Of a DNA stretch of 46,817 bases, positions 8,612-17,843 are shown one piece after another (positions within the stretch are counted from its first letter, which is position 1; each line of letters opens with the position of its first letter). A program made the translations under genes and the position numbers. Below the pieces are notes generated by a model, which was not told where the DNA came from, searched no databases, and saw only the letters and a program-made list of their open reading frames with translations. This DNA is from Treponema sp. (GTDB taxonomy: Bacteria; Spirochaetota; Spirochaetia; Treponematales; Breznakiellaceae). The stretch lies in the NCBI GenBank assembly GCA_009781915.1, contig WQUW01000005.1, positions 1 through 46,817 on the forward strand, in the 5' to 3' direction.

Positions 8612-9657
8612 TGCCCTGTATTCCTCCCAAAATCCCCGAGCAGTCTGGCGGGGTCTCTGGTTTGACCGTCACGCCAGATTTCAAAATGCAGGTGCGGCCC
8701 CGTGGATTGGCCCGTAGACCCCACCCGCCCGATAATTGTACCCGATTGTACCTCTTGCCGCAAGACCGTGCCGATTTCGGAAAGATGCCCGTACAGGCTT
8801 ACCCAGTTATTGTCATGACCAAGGACAATGTAATTTCCCATAACGCGGTCATAGCCCTGACGCAGCACAGTTCCGCTACGGGCGGCGTACACCAAAGTGC
8901 CTTCCGGCGCGGCAAGGTCAACGCCCCGGTGCATAGTGTGGTTTCCGGTAATAGGGTTGATCCGGGGCCCGTACAGGCTGGTTACCCGGAAGTTCGCGAG
9001 GGGGAACTGAAAGCCCCGGTTCAGGAAAAACACCCGCTCGGTTGGGGTAAAGTCATCGCCGGGGATAAACAAAAAGCGCTCGGTTCTTCCCTCTCTGGGG
9101 ATTGATAGAACCACCCCCTGCTCCCCTCCGGCTTCCGCCCGCGCGGCGGAGATCAGCCGTTCAAGGCCGCTTGAAGGAGCTTCGCTGACAAATATCCCCG
9201 GAACTGAAGGAAGGAGCATCACCCTTCCGGGAACGATATCTTCATGGCCGGAAAAACGGTTAAGCGAGGCCAGTGTCGCTATGGGGATGTTGCTGCGGGC
9301 GGCGATCCTGAAAAGGTCGTCCCCCTCCCGCGGGGTATAGGCGAAGATGGTCAGGGCGGCCACGACCCGCTCTGTCATGGCGGCCGGGGTCTGGCGTGGG
9401 GCGAAAAGGGCCCGCCGCGCGGCTTCCACGTCCTGCATATACTGCCTGAACATCGCGTCCCTGTTATCCAGCCGGGAAATTACGGGCAAAGGCGAAAGGG
9501 CCTGCGCCGCCGCGGAATGAACCCCAATGACCGTGGCGAGAAAGAAAAACACCATCCGGCGCGAAAAACGCCGGAAGCAGGGCGAGGCTAAAAAAAGAGA
9601 CAAAGCCGGGCGCGCTAAGCGCCAAGCCTTGCCTCTTCCCAAAGAAAAAACGTTCAT
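8608..9657 (-). CDS. LysM-M23 family metallopeptidase
   Basis: LysM-like PREGDDLFRIAARSNIPIATLASLNRF; M23 motifs HRGVDLAAPEGTLVYAA, GHLSEIG, GPHLHFEIW. Confidence 0.88.
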   Translation of the reverse strand: MNVFSLGRGKAWRLARPALSLFLASPCFRRFSRRMVFFFLATVIGVHSAAAQALSPLPVISRLDNRDAMFRQYMQDVEAARRALFAPRQTPAAMTERVVAALTIFAYTPREGDDLFRIAARSNIPIATLASLNRFSGHEDIVPGRVMLLPSVPGIFVSEAPSSGLERLISAARAEAGGEQGVVLSIPREGRTERFLFIPGDDFTPTERVFFLNRGFQFPLANFRVTSLYGPRINPITGNHTMHRGVDLAAPEGTLVYAARSGTVLRQGYDRVMGNYIVLGHDNNWVSLYGHLSEIGTVLRQEVQSGTIIGRVGSTGQSTGPHLHFEIWRDGQTRDPARLLGDFGRNTGQ

Positions 9658-9658
9658 C

Positions 9659-9832
9659 TCATCCTTCGACAATGGCTTCTGTCGGGCAAACCCCGACACA
9701 AGCGCCGCAGTCAACGCATTTCTCTGGATCGATCCAGCGCTTGCCGTCTTTTTCAACAATGGCAGTTACCGCGCACTCAGCGTCGCAGGCCGCGCAATTT
9801 GAACAGGAGTCTGAAAGCACTTTGTAGGACAT
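9659..9832 (-). CDS. 2[4Fe-4S] ferredoxin
   Basis: CSNCAACDAEC...CVDCGACVGVCP; start MSYKVLSD at 9832. Confidence 0.92.
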   Translation of the reverse strand: MSYKVLSDSCSNCAACDAECAVTAIVEKDGKRWIDPEKCVDCGACVGVCPTEAIVEG

Positions 9833-9921
9833 ACTACACCTCTCTTGAACTAAAGTACCTTCATTATAGCTGATCGTGGCGGTTTCCGCAAGGGGCTTGC
9901 GCGGAAATACCATACAGCCAA

Positions 9922-9950
9922 TTGACACTCAAAAAACGGGGCTGTATAGT
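9922..9950 (+). promoter_or_regulatory. Sigma70-type promoter of the Wzi-like gene
   Basis: TTGACA (9922-9927) - 17 nt - TATAGT (9945-9950), just upstream of ATG 9970. Confidence 0.7.
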
Positions 9951-9969
9951 TTAGGCAGGAAGTATAACG

Positions 9970-12006
9970 ATGTTTATAAAAAAGTGTGTTTTGTTCTGTT
10001 TTTTCGTCATAGCCGTTCAGCTTTCCCTTTCCGCCCAGACGCACATAGCGGTTCCCTTGGGGCATCCGGTATACCACGTGCTGGAACAGGCCCAGATGCG
10101 GGGCCTGCTTAGGTTTCTCCCCACGGCGCGGCCGTATACCCGCGCGCAGGTTCTTTCCTTTATTACGGAAATCCTTAACGCCGATGACGAGCGCAGGTTT
10201 GGCGGCCTAACCATAGAAGAACGCAGAATCCTTCAGCAGTTCCGGCAGGATTTAAACCCGCAGCGGGGCGGTCTTGACCTCGTAAGAGGTACGCTTTCTA
10301 CCTCGCAGGAGCCGGGGGGTACGTATTTTTCAACGGAATTCGGGTTTGGCATCAACTTGGGGTTTTCGGCCTCGTTTTTTCCCATCGCCGGAGGGTTTCG
10401 GGGCGCCGCGTTCGATTCAAACGACCCGGATAACCCGGATTTGTTCGCCGGGGCGAACCACCCCGCTTCCGGGGATTTTTTCACCGGCATTGATTCGGGG
10501 ATTTACTTTTCATTCATGGGCGATTTGGGCCGCAACCTGTCGTACGGGTTTACCCTTGGCGGCTCTTTTATACGAACCCCCCGTGCCGTGCTCGGAAGAA
10601 TGAACACCTTTTCCCCCGGGCTACACGAAGATGTGTGGACAAACGACCGTTACCCCAACGATCCGGCCCGCAGGAACCGGCGCATCCTTGTGCATAGCGA
10701 ACCCCTGACGCATTTTCCCTTTTCGTACAGAAAAAACTGGGACGGATCGGTGTGGTTTATGGGGGGCCTTGACGCCGGCGGGTTTGAGCCGTGGCCGGAT
10801 GTCCTTTCTGTGGGCTATTTCATGATGCCGGAAATGGCGGGAACCGCGCTTGACGGGCATATTTTTCTCAGGGTCGCGCGCCTTGACCGGGAGTGGGCGA
10901 GCATGGCGAATAACTCAAGCCTTATACTTAACCAGTCCGCCCAGCAATTTCTGGCGGCGGAAGTTACCTTCGCGCCCCTCCCCTGGATTTCGTTTTCCGC
11001 CTTAACCGGCATACTTGAGTACGACCCCATGATGCTGGAAACGGGCGGGGGATCGGGGCTGAAAGAGGCCGCCGAAGTGTTCCAAAACGCCTTTTCCATT
11101 AACGTGCTGGAGTTTAACGTCAGAAACCACTTTCGCGTAAACTTTGGAACCGCTACGATATGGCCCAAGCGCTTCCACCTTGGGTATATGTTCCCTCTGG
11201 CGGACACGTTTTTAACGCAGAACAACACCGGCGACTTCGATAACTCGGCGCTGTTCATTAACCTTCTTGGGCAATACCCCGGGCTGGGTAAACTCTGGTT
11301 TTCCTTCTTTGCCGATGAAATAAGCCTTGGCGACATAAACCGTGATTTTTTTAATATGAGCAGAATGATGATCGCCTACCAGTTCGGCATGACCGTTCAT
11401 GTCCCGTGGTTTCGAAGGCTGTTGCCGTTTAACTCCCTGACCATCAGTTACACGAGGGTCGAGCCATACAACTACACCCACACGCGCGAGATTATTCCCG
11501 GCTATGGCGACCTTCTTATGGAGACAAACTGGGTCAACTTTGGCAGGGCGCTGGGGCATTACATACCGCCTAACGCCGACCAGTTGCTTGTCCGGTTTAC
11601 CGCCATGCCCACCCCCGCCAGCACGATCAATTTCCAGTATCAGTTGATACGGCACGGGGCTAATTACGGCGACAGGGCGGTGGGCGGCAGTTCGCACTGG
11701 TCGGAACTTGACCCGTGGGGGCGGCAGTCAAAGCCCAACCTTAGAAAGTTCTTTTTGCGGGATGGGGCGTACCAGTGGACGCATATGTTCAGGTTTGGGG
11801 GATCGTATTCGTTTACGTCTGTCAACCTGCCTATAAGCGCCTTTGCCGAGTTTGGCTGGGTGTATTCGTTCTTTACGGATATTGACAGCGATATACGGCC
11901 CAATTCGGGAAGCCCCAGTTCTTTTAGAAGAATAAACACGCCGGAATATCCCCGCGCTCTGAGGTTTATCGCCGTTTTGGGAGTCAGGATATTTCCAAAA
12001 TGGTGA
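9970..12006 (+). CDS. Outer-membrane beta-barrel, capsule-assembly Wzi-like
   Basis: Signal peptide; VPLGHPVYHVLEQAQMRGLLRFLPTARPYTRAQV N-terminus as in Wzi-like proteins; alternating aromatic beta-barrel pattern. Confidence 0.65.
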   Translation: MFIKKCVLFCFFVIAVQLSLSAQTHIAVPLGHPVYHVLEQAQMRGLLRFLPTARPYTRAQVLSFITEILNADDERRFGGLTIEERRILQQFRQDLNPQRGGLDLVRGTLSTSQEPGGTYFSTEFGFGINLGFSASFFPIAGGFRGAAFDSNDPDNPDLFAGANHPASGDFFTGIDSGIYFSFMGDLGRNLSYGFTLGGSFIRTPRAVLGRMNTFSPGLHEDVWTNDRYPNDPARRNRRILVHSEPLTHFPFSYRKNWDGSVWFMGGLDAGGFEPWPDVLSVGYFMMPEMAGTALDGHIFLRVARLDREWASMANNSSLILNQSAQQFLAAEVTFAPLPWISFSALTGILEYDPMMLETGGGSGLKEAAEVFQNAFSINVLEFNVRNHFRVNFGTATIWPKRFHLGYMFPLADTFLTQNNTGDFDNSALFINLLGQYPGLGKLWFSFFADEISLGDINRDFFNMSRMMIAYQFGMTVHVPWFRRLLPFNSLTISYTRVEPYNYTHTREIIPGYGDLLMETNWVNFGRALGHYIPPNADQLLVRFTAMPTPASTINFQYQLIRHGANYGDRAVGGSSHWSELDPWGRQSKPNLRKFFLRDGAYQWTHMFRFGGSYSFTSVNLPISAFAEFGWVYSFFTDIDSDIRPNSGSPSSFRRINTPEYPRALRFIAVLGVRIFPKW

Positions 12007-12011
12007 GAAAT

Positions 12012-12032
12012 TTACGTATTGGCGGCGGGAAA
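12012..12032 (+). repeat. 21-bp direct repeat, left copy
   Basis: TTACGTATTGGCGGCGGGAAA; 20/21 identical to 13689-13709. Confidence 0.85.
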
Positions 12033-12044
12033 TTTGGAGGACAA

Positions 12045-12355
12045 ATGAGATATTCCATAGTTTTTTCGTCTTCTTTTTGTTGTTGTTGTCTTCTTGCGCA
12101 TTTACTCCTAGTGAAGAAACTACACAGGTTCGAGTGTATAATCATACAGCAGAGGCAATTGTGATTAGTACTGGCCTCGGGAATTTTCTTTTTCCCCTTC
12201 ATAGAACGATAGAAAGCGGCGATACCCAGACTATTTCTGTAAGAATAGGACACTGGGTTACCGCGAGGGGTAGCAAATCTGGTATAGTACATTCTACCAG
12301 ATTCTTTCATTGGCAAACACATTCTCCGGTTCCGTGGGTAATTATTGAACAATGA
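12045..12355 (+). pseudogene. Small lipoprotein with a frameshifted (possibly phase-variable) signal peptide
   Basis: GGAGG (12036-12040) then ATG 12045; adding one T to T6 (12061-12066) gives MRYSIVFFVFFLLLLSSC|AFTPSEETTQVRV..., a textbook lipoprotein, continuing to TGA 12355. Confidence 0.65.
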
Positions 12356-12430
12356 GCTTAAAGTAAATATTGTACTATCCCGGTTTGACAATATAGAAAG
12401 AATTAAAGGTTATTAAGGAGAAGCGCATTC

Positions 12431-13681
12431 ATGGATGTTGACATAGGCAGTTTTAGTGCTTATATCGCGTTATTTATTTTATTGCTGCTGTCATTCTATT
12501 TTTCATTTACAGAAACAGCTTTTACCGCCATGAATCGAATCCGGATAAAAACAATGGCGGAAAAAGGTTCCAAAAAAGCGAAACGTACATTAGCTATATA
12601 TGATGATTTTGGGCAATTGCTTTCTAGCCTCTTGATGGGAACGAATATTACAAATATCGCGTTTACCGCGATTTGTACCGTATTGTTTATAAATTACTTT
12701 GGTGATATTGGCCCTACATTATCCGCGATATTCACTACAGTGATAGTGGTTATCTTCGCGGAAGTAACTCCTAAAATTCTCGCGAAGGAATCTCCAGAGA
12801 AAATCGCGTTATTCTGTTCTCCGCTCGCACGGTTTTTTATGCTTCTTTTTAAGCCTGCAAATGTTTTCTTTGCTTTGTGGAAGCGATTCTTATTAAGAAT
12901 ATTTAAACTTAATGCTAATGATAGAGCCTTGTCTGAAGATGAATTACTCTCTGTTGTTGACGAAGCAAGGCATAGTGGTGTAATAGATGAAGGGGACAAG
13001 GAAATTATTCGTAATGTAATTGAGTTTTACGCTCAGAAGGCTGATAGTATTCTTACGCCTCGAATTGATATAACGGCTATTTCAATAAACGCCGGTACAG
13101 ATGAAATCGCGAATATTTTCATGGATACAGGGTTTTCCAGAATACCAGTATATGATAAATCCATCGATAATATAATAGGCATATTACATATTCGAGATTT
13201 CCTTAGCTATGTGATAAAAAAAGATATGCCGCTTGAAAAATTAATTTCTCCGCCTGTTTTTGTATCATCAAAAATAGATATTAGCGATCTGTTTGATTTA
13301 TTGCAAAAGGAAAAAAGCCATTTCGCAATTATTGTTGACGAACACGGCGGCACTGACGGAATTATAACTATGGAAGATATTTTAGAGGAATTAGTTGGTG
13401 AAATTTATGATGAAAGCGATAAAGTCATTAATATGTTTACATCTATAGGCGATAACAAGCACAAGATCATCTGTTCAGCGGATACTCATGATTTATTTAA
13501 GTATTTCAACTTGTCATTAGAAAATATTGAAGAAAAGCCCTCGACAATTTGCGGCTGGATTGTGGATAATCTTGGGAAAATTCCACAAAAAGGTGATACA
13601 TTCAGGTATGAGAATTTAATAATTACGGTAAGTAAAGTAGAGCGCAGAAGAACTGTGGAGTGTATTATTTCCGTGGAATAA
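12431..13681 (+). CDS. HlyC/CorC-family membrane protein (DUF21, CBS pair, CorC domain)
   Basis: DUF21 N-terminus FYFSFTETAFTAMNR; FAEVTPKILAKESPEKIA; tandem CBS regions; HFAIIVDEHGGTDGIITMEDILEELVGEIYDE. Confidence 0.92.
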   Translation: MDVDIGSFSAYIALFILLLLSFYFSFTETAFTAMNRIRIKTMAEKGSKKAKRTLAIYDDFGQLLSSLLMGTNITNIAFTAICTVLFINYFGDIGPTLSAIFTTVIVVIFAEVTPKILAKESPEKIALFCSPLARFFMLLFKPANVFFALWKRFLLRIFKLNANDRALSEDELLSVVDEARHSGVIDEGDKEIIRNVIEFYAQKADSILTPRIDITAISINAGTDEIANIFMDTGFSRIPVYDKSIDNIIGILHIRDFLSYVIKKDMPLEKLISPPVFVSSKIDISDLFDLLQKEKSHFAIIVDEHGGTDGIITMEDILEELVGEIYDESDKVINMFTSIGDNKHKIICSADTHDLFKYFNLSLENIEEKPSTICGWIVDNLGKIPQKGDTFRYENLIITVSKVERRRTVECIISVE

Positions 13682-13688
13682 TGAAGGG

Positions 13689-13709
13689 TTACGAATTGGC
13701 GGCGGGAAA
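13689..13709 (+). repeat. 21-bp direct repeat, right copy
   Basis: TTACGAATTGGCGGCGGGAAA; encodes the FPAANS-stop terminus of the minus-strand hydrolase. Confidence 0.85.
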
Positions 13710-14546
13710 GCTGATATTTGCTATGAATAACGCTATGTGTTTGTTTACTTCGTGTGGATCATCTTGATTGGCATTATGCCCGGCGTTTTCTATCATACGT
13801 AATTGGCGGTTTTCTTCTTTTGCCCAGCGTTTCATCGCTTTTTTTATGTTGCCAGTCCTGTCATTGCTTCCGCAAATCAGCAACACAGGCTGGCTCAATG
13901 TGTGCGCGCCGCCTTCACGCAAAGAGGCGAGTAGAGACATCATTATTTCTATAAAGTCCCCTTTTTCGATTCTTTCAAAACACTGTTTTGCGTACGCTTT
14001 TGTATATTCAGTAGTTCCGCAGGCATTTACGCTTTGCCGGATAAGCGCCTTCCACGGGTAACAGGCGAAAATAAATCCGGCCAATTTTAAAGAAATCTTT
14101 TCGACAGCCGTTAACGCTTGGTTGTTTTTTGTACAGCCTATTAATACAAGTTTTGAAACCAGTTCAGGGCGGCTGTAGGCAATGTTCTGCGCTAAATTTC
14201 CTCCCATAGATTGCCCTATTACAATAGCCTTTTCTATGTTGTGAATACTAAATAACGCGAGGCAATCGGAATACATATCGTCAAAACTAAATTTTCTATT
14301 TTCCAGCCTTGACAGCCCATGCCCGCGAGCATCCCACGCGATTACGTTATAACCGCTCTCAAAGATGCCTGCCTGTTTTTCAAACATTAAATGATCGCAT
14401 CCGGCGCCGTGCAATAAAATGACATAATCGTTTCGCGTTCCTTTTTTATGCCAATAATGCACCTCGCAACCCAGATTCGAGAAGGTCATGCGCTGAAAAT
14501 CGCCAAATCCCACTGCTCTATTTATGTACGGGCCTAGTGCCGCCAT
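13689..14546 (-). CDS. Alpha/beta-fold hydrolase
   Basis: VILLHGAGCDHLMF, AWDARGHGLS, VIGQSMGGNLAQ, LICGSNDRTGN, ENAGHNANQD. Confidence 0.9.
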   Translation of the reverse strand: MAALGPYINRAVGFGDFQRMTFSNLGCEVHYWHKKGTRNDYVILLHGAGCDHLMFEKQAGIFESGYNVIAWDARGHGLSRLENRKFSFDDMYSDCLALFSIHNIEKAIVIGQSMGGNLAQNIAYSRPELVSKLVLIGCTKNNQALTAVEKISLKLAGFIFACYPWKALIRQSVNACGTTEYTKAYAKQCFERIEKGDFIEIMMSLLASLREGGAHTLSQPVLLICGSNDRTGNIKKAMKRWAKEENRQLRMIENAGHNANQDDPHEVNKHIALFIANISFPAANS

Positions 14547-16219
14547 GAGACGGCAAACGACATCTGCCCGCCAAGGGCGTTGGAGCTCTGAACGTGGTTG
14601 TTGTTGCGCGCGACAATTCCGGTAACGCTGGAGCTAAGGCCAAGGCGCGGCATGAGCCGCCATTCGGCCCCAAGGGTGGCGATAAACTTGTATTCGGCTA
14701 TTCCGTCCAGCGTTCTTCTGTCGAACGCGCCGGAAGCGGGATCGTCCGTCCAGTTCCATGTAAGGCCCCCCTTGTTAAGCTCGCCGCTTGCGACCCACGA
14801 GAACACCCCGGTAAGGTTTAGCGTGTTTGAATTAAAAAACCGCCCGCCAAGGGTTACGGAAATCGTGTCTCTGGAATGTCCAATCAGGTAATACCGCGCC
14901 AAACCCGGGCGGCGCATATGGATAAAACTGGCGAAGGGGGTGGACATCATATACAAATAGGGGTCTGTATAGATAAACTCAAGGAAAAAAACCGAACCCC
15001 ATGTATTAAAAGAGCGGGCAAAGGTTAAGCCCGCCATGTAGCCAAGGGCGTTAGGGGGCTGCTCCGGGTTGTGCCGCAGCTCCCCGCTGGTGGCAAACTC
15101 GTTCATGACCATTTGCCCGTGGAAAGACAGGGCGCTGGTGATATGCCAATTTACCTCCGCCGAAAAAAAGGAGCCCACCATGTCCGTTGTGCTGGAGCCG
15201 GGGGGGCCTTCGCCCCAGCCGTAGTAATCCCGCCACGCGAACAGGGAGTGGAAGATCATCATCGGGTTAAGGAACCGTATTTCCAGCGGCGAATCTCCTA
15301 CCATTACGCCTTCCATAAGACCAATGGAGAGCCGGTCTCTGAACAGCGAAACGTCAAGGCGGTGCATATAAAAATGGCGCTGGGTAGTGCGCCTAAGGCT
15401 GTCCGGATTGCGCCACGGGAAGGAATCCGGGTATTCGGGATCGCGGGGGCCGGAGTACAGACTGTCGGTGATTCTAAGGGGCATCTGGTTTACCACAACC
15501 GAATACTTCAAAAAGCGTGAAAAAAACGAGACACGGGCGAACTCGAAAAAATCGGCGTTGTCAGAGAAAGAAAGGCTTCCGGTATGCCCCGTTCCCCAGA
15601 ATAGCCTGTCCCGGCCAAGCTGGAAATTCCACCACGGGCCGCCCGCGGCGATAAAAGCCCTGAACGGCATATCCGAGTCATAAGTGCCATACCCTTGGGG
15701 AACGTTATGCGCAAAGCCTGAGTCAGCCGGGCTAAAGCTCCCGTGCATCATTGAAACGCTGGGGTCAATGTAAAGCTGTACGGTATTACCGAAATGAAAC
15801 CTGAGCGGGAGGGAAAGCAGGGGGCTGATATCCGGGTGCGCCGGATACCAGCTAATGTCGTTATTAAACCGCGCCCTTCCTTCCAGCGTGGCGTTAATGT
15901 CCAGAAGCACGGAAAGGTTATCGCTTTCGAAAGAGAACGCCGCCTGCGGAATAAGCCTGTCACGTATCCTGTCATATGCCTGCTGCGCCGGTTCCGGCAG
16001 AAGGGAAGGGTCGATAGAGTCAAGAAAGTTTTCAACCACAGCGGGGGCGAGGGGAGGGGTAAAGGAAAGAAATGTCCTTCCCGATGTTAATGACAGGAAG
16101 CGTATGTCTTCAAGAACCGGGTCTCCGGTCAGAATCATGTCAAAAGGCGCCGCCGAAAGGTTCGCTGACAGGGAAAGAGACACAAGCAAAAATAAAAGCC
16201 GTACTCGTTTCATATTCAA
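14534..16219 (-). CDS. Outer-membrane beta-barrel protein, paralogue A
   Basis: Signal peptide; PFDMILTGDPVLEDIRFLSLTSGRTFLSFTPPLAP; closely similar to the adjacent ORF 16239-17831. Confidence 0.65.
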   Translation of the reverse strand: MNMKRVRLLFLLVSLSLSANLSAAPFDMILTGDPVLEDIRFLSLTSGRTFLSFTPPLAPAVVENFLDSIDPSLLPEPAQQAYDRIRDRLIPQAAFSFESDNLSVLLDINATLEGRARFNNDISWYPAHPDISPLLSLPLRFHFGNTVQLYIDPSVSMMHGSFSPADSGFAHNVPQGYGTYDSDMPFRAFIAAGGPWWNFQLGRDRLFWGTGHTGSLSFSDNADFFEFARVSFFSRFLKYSVVVNQMPLRITDSLYSGPRDPEYPDSFPWRNPDSLRRTTQRHFYMHRLDVSLFRDRLSIGLMEGVMVGDSPLEIRFLNPMMIFHSLFAWRDYYGWGEGPPGSSTTDMVGSFFSAEVNWHITSALSFHGQMVMNEFATSGELRHNPEQPPNALGYMAGLTFARSFNTWGSVFFLEFIYTDPYLYMMSTPFASFIHMRRPGLARYYLIGHSRDTISVTLGGRFFNSNTLNLTGVFSWVASGELNKGGLTWNWTDDPASGAFDRRTLDGIAEYKFIATLGAEWRLMPRLGLSSSVTGIVARNNNHVQSSNALGGQMSFAVSWRH

Positions 16220-16238
16220 AAAACTCCTTGCGTGTAGG

Positions 16239-17831
16239 TCAATATTGAAAAGTAACGGAGAACGAGGCTTGCCCTCCGCCGATATTTCTTTCGGGGTTAT
16301 TATTGTTGCTCCGGGAAAAAATGCCGGTAACGCTTCCGTTAAAACCGATATGCGTAAAGGGCCGCCAACTGGCCGTGAAAGACGCGATGTAATTATTTTC
16401 CGGCACTCCCGACAGCGCTATCTCGCGGAGAGGGGACTGCGTCCACGTCCAGCTTTCATTTCCCGTAGCGTGCCCGCCGCGGGACAGCCATGAAAGCCTG
16501 CCTTCAAGGCTCAGGGTATCATCGTTAAAAAACCTTGCCCCAAACGTCAGGGCGATAGTGTCTCTGGGAAAGCCGGTAAAGTAGTGCTGCACAGAGCCGA
16601 CATCCAGCTTGTTCATTTGAATAAAACTTGAAAACGGGTCTTGGCTCATGTAAAGGTACGGGGAGGCGTACGTGTATTCAAGGAAAAAAACTGAACCCCA
16701 TGTGTTAATAGCGTGGGCGAAATTTAACCCGGCCATAAATCCAAGCCCGCTTGGAGGGCGGCCTGAACCGCCGCCGGGGAACGCGAAATCGGTCATGACA
16801 AATTGCCCGTAAATCGAGAGGCGGCGAGCGGCATTCCAGTTCGCTTCAAGCGAGAAAAAGGAACTGGCAAGGTCATGCTCAGTTAGAGCGAACATCATAA
16901 GGGGATTGATGTAGCGTATGTGCAGGGGGGAATTGCCGGTCATTCGGCCTTCCATTATCCCGATTGATACGGTATCGCGGAAAACAACATCCAGCCGGCT
17001 TAGGTAAAAGTGGCGCTGGGTTGTTCTGGTAAAATCCCGCTCGGCAAGGTTCCCGCCGTACATGGAGCCGGTGAGCCTGAGCGGCATCTGGTTAACTATA
17101 AATGAATATTTTACTCTTTCGGAAAAAAACGAGAGGCGCGCGTATTCAAAATACTGGGCATCGCCTGAAAACGAAAAGCTCCCGGTATGCCCCGTCCCCC
17201 AGAAAAGATGATCCCGGCCAAGCTGAAAATTCCACCACGATCCGCCCGCCGCAAGGAAAGCCCGGTGGGGAAACGTGCCGTCAATATCCCTTTCAACGTT
17301 GTAATGCAGGTTAGTGCCGAACCTTCCGGCTCTTTTATACTCAAGGATTCCCACCGCGAAAAACGGTTCCAGATAAAGCTGTACAACATCAGCGAAGAAA
17401 AACCTGAAAGGAAAGGAAACCATCGGGGCAATGTCCGGGTGGCGTGGATGCCAGTCAAGGTCTGTGTTAAATCTGACCTTTCCTTCGACCGTGGAATGAA
17501 TATTAAGAAACGCGGAAAACGTATCGCTTGTAAAGGACAGGCGGGCTTCGGGAACAAGCCTGCTTCGCGCGCGGTCATACGCCTGTAGGGCGGGGGCGGA
17601 CAGAAGGGAAGTATCGATGGAGTCAAGAAAGCGCTCAATTTCGGCGGGGGCGAGGGGAGGGGTAAACGAAAGAAAGGGCCTGCCCGATTCCAGCGACAGA
17701 AAGCGCACATCTTCAAGAACGGGGTCTGCGCTTAGAATCATGTCAAAGGGCACGGCAAAGACACTGCCGCCAAAAAAGACACAAAAGGCCAAAAAAACGG
17801 GCCGTAATGAATTGTTGCTTATCGCGTTCAT
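16239..17831 (-). CDS. Outer-membrane beta-barrel protein, paralogue B
   Basis: PFDMILSADPVLEDVRFLSLESGRPFLSFTPPLAP; tandem duplicate of ORF 14534-16219. Confidence 0.65.
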   Translation of the reverse strand: MNAISNNSLRPVFLAFCVFFGGSVFAVPFDMILSADPVLEDVRFLSLESGRPFLSFTPPLAPAEIERFLDSIDTSLLSAPALQAYDRARSRLVPEARLSFTSDTFSAFLNIHSTVEGKVRFNTDLDWHPRHPDIAPMVSFPFRFFFADVVQLYLEPFFAVGILEYKRAGRFGTNLHYNVERDIDGTFPHRAFLAAGGSWWNFQLGRDHLFWGTGHTGSFSFSGDAQYFEYARLSFFSERVKYSFIVNQMPLRLTGSMYGGNLAERDFTRTTQRHFYLSRLDVVFRDTVSIGIMEGRMTGNSPLHIRYINPLMMFALTEHDLASSFFSLEANWNAARRLSIYGQFVMTDFAFPGGGSGRPPSGLGFMAGLNFAHAINTWGSVFFLEYTYASPYLYMSQDPFSSFIQMNKLDVGSVQHYFTGFPRDTIALTFGARFFNDDTLSLEGRLSWLSRGGHATGNESWTWTQSPLREIALSGVPENNYIASFTASWRPFTHIGFNGSVTGIFSRSNNNNPERNIGGGQASFSVTFQY

Positions 17832-17843
17832 AACGCAGCCAGC

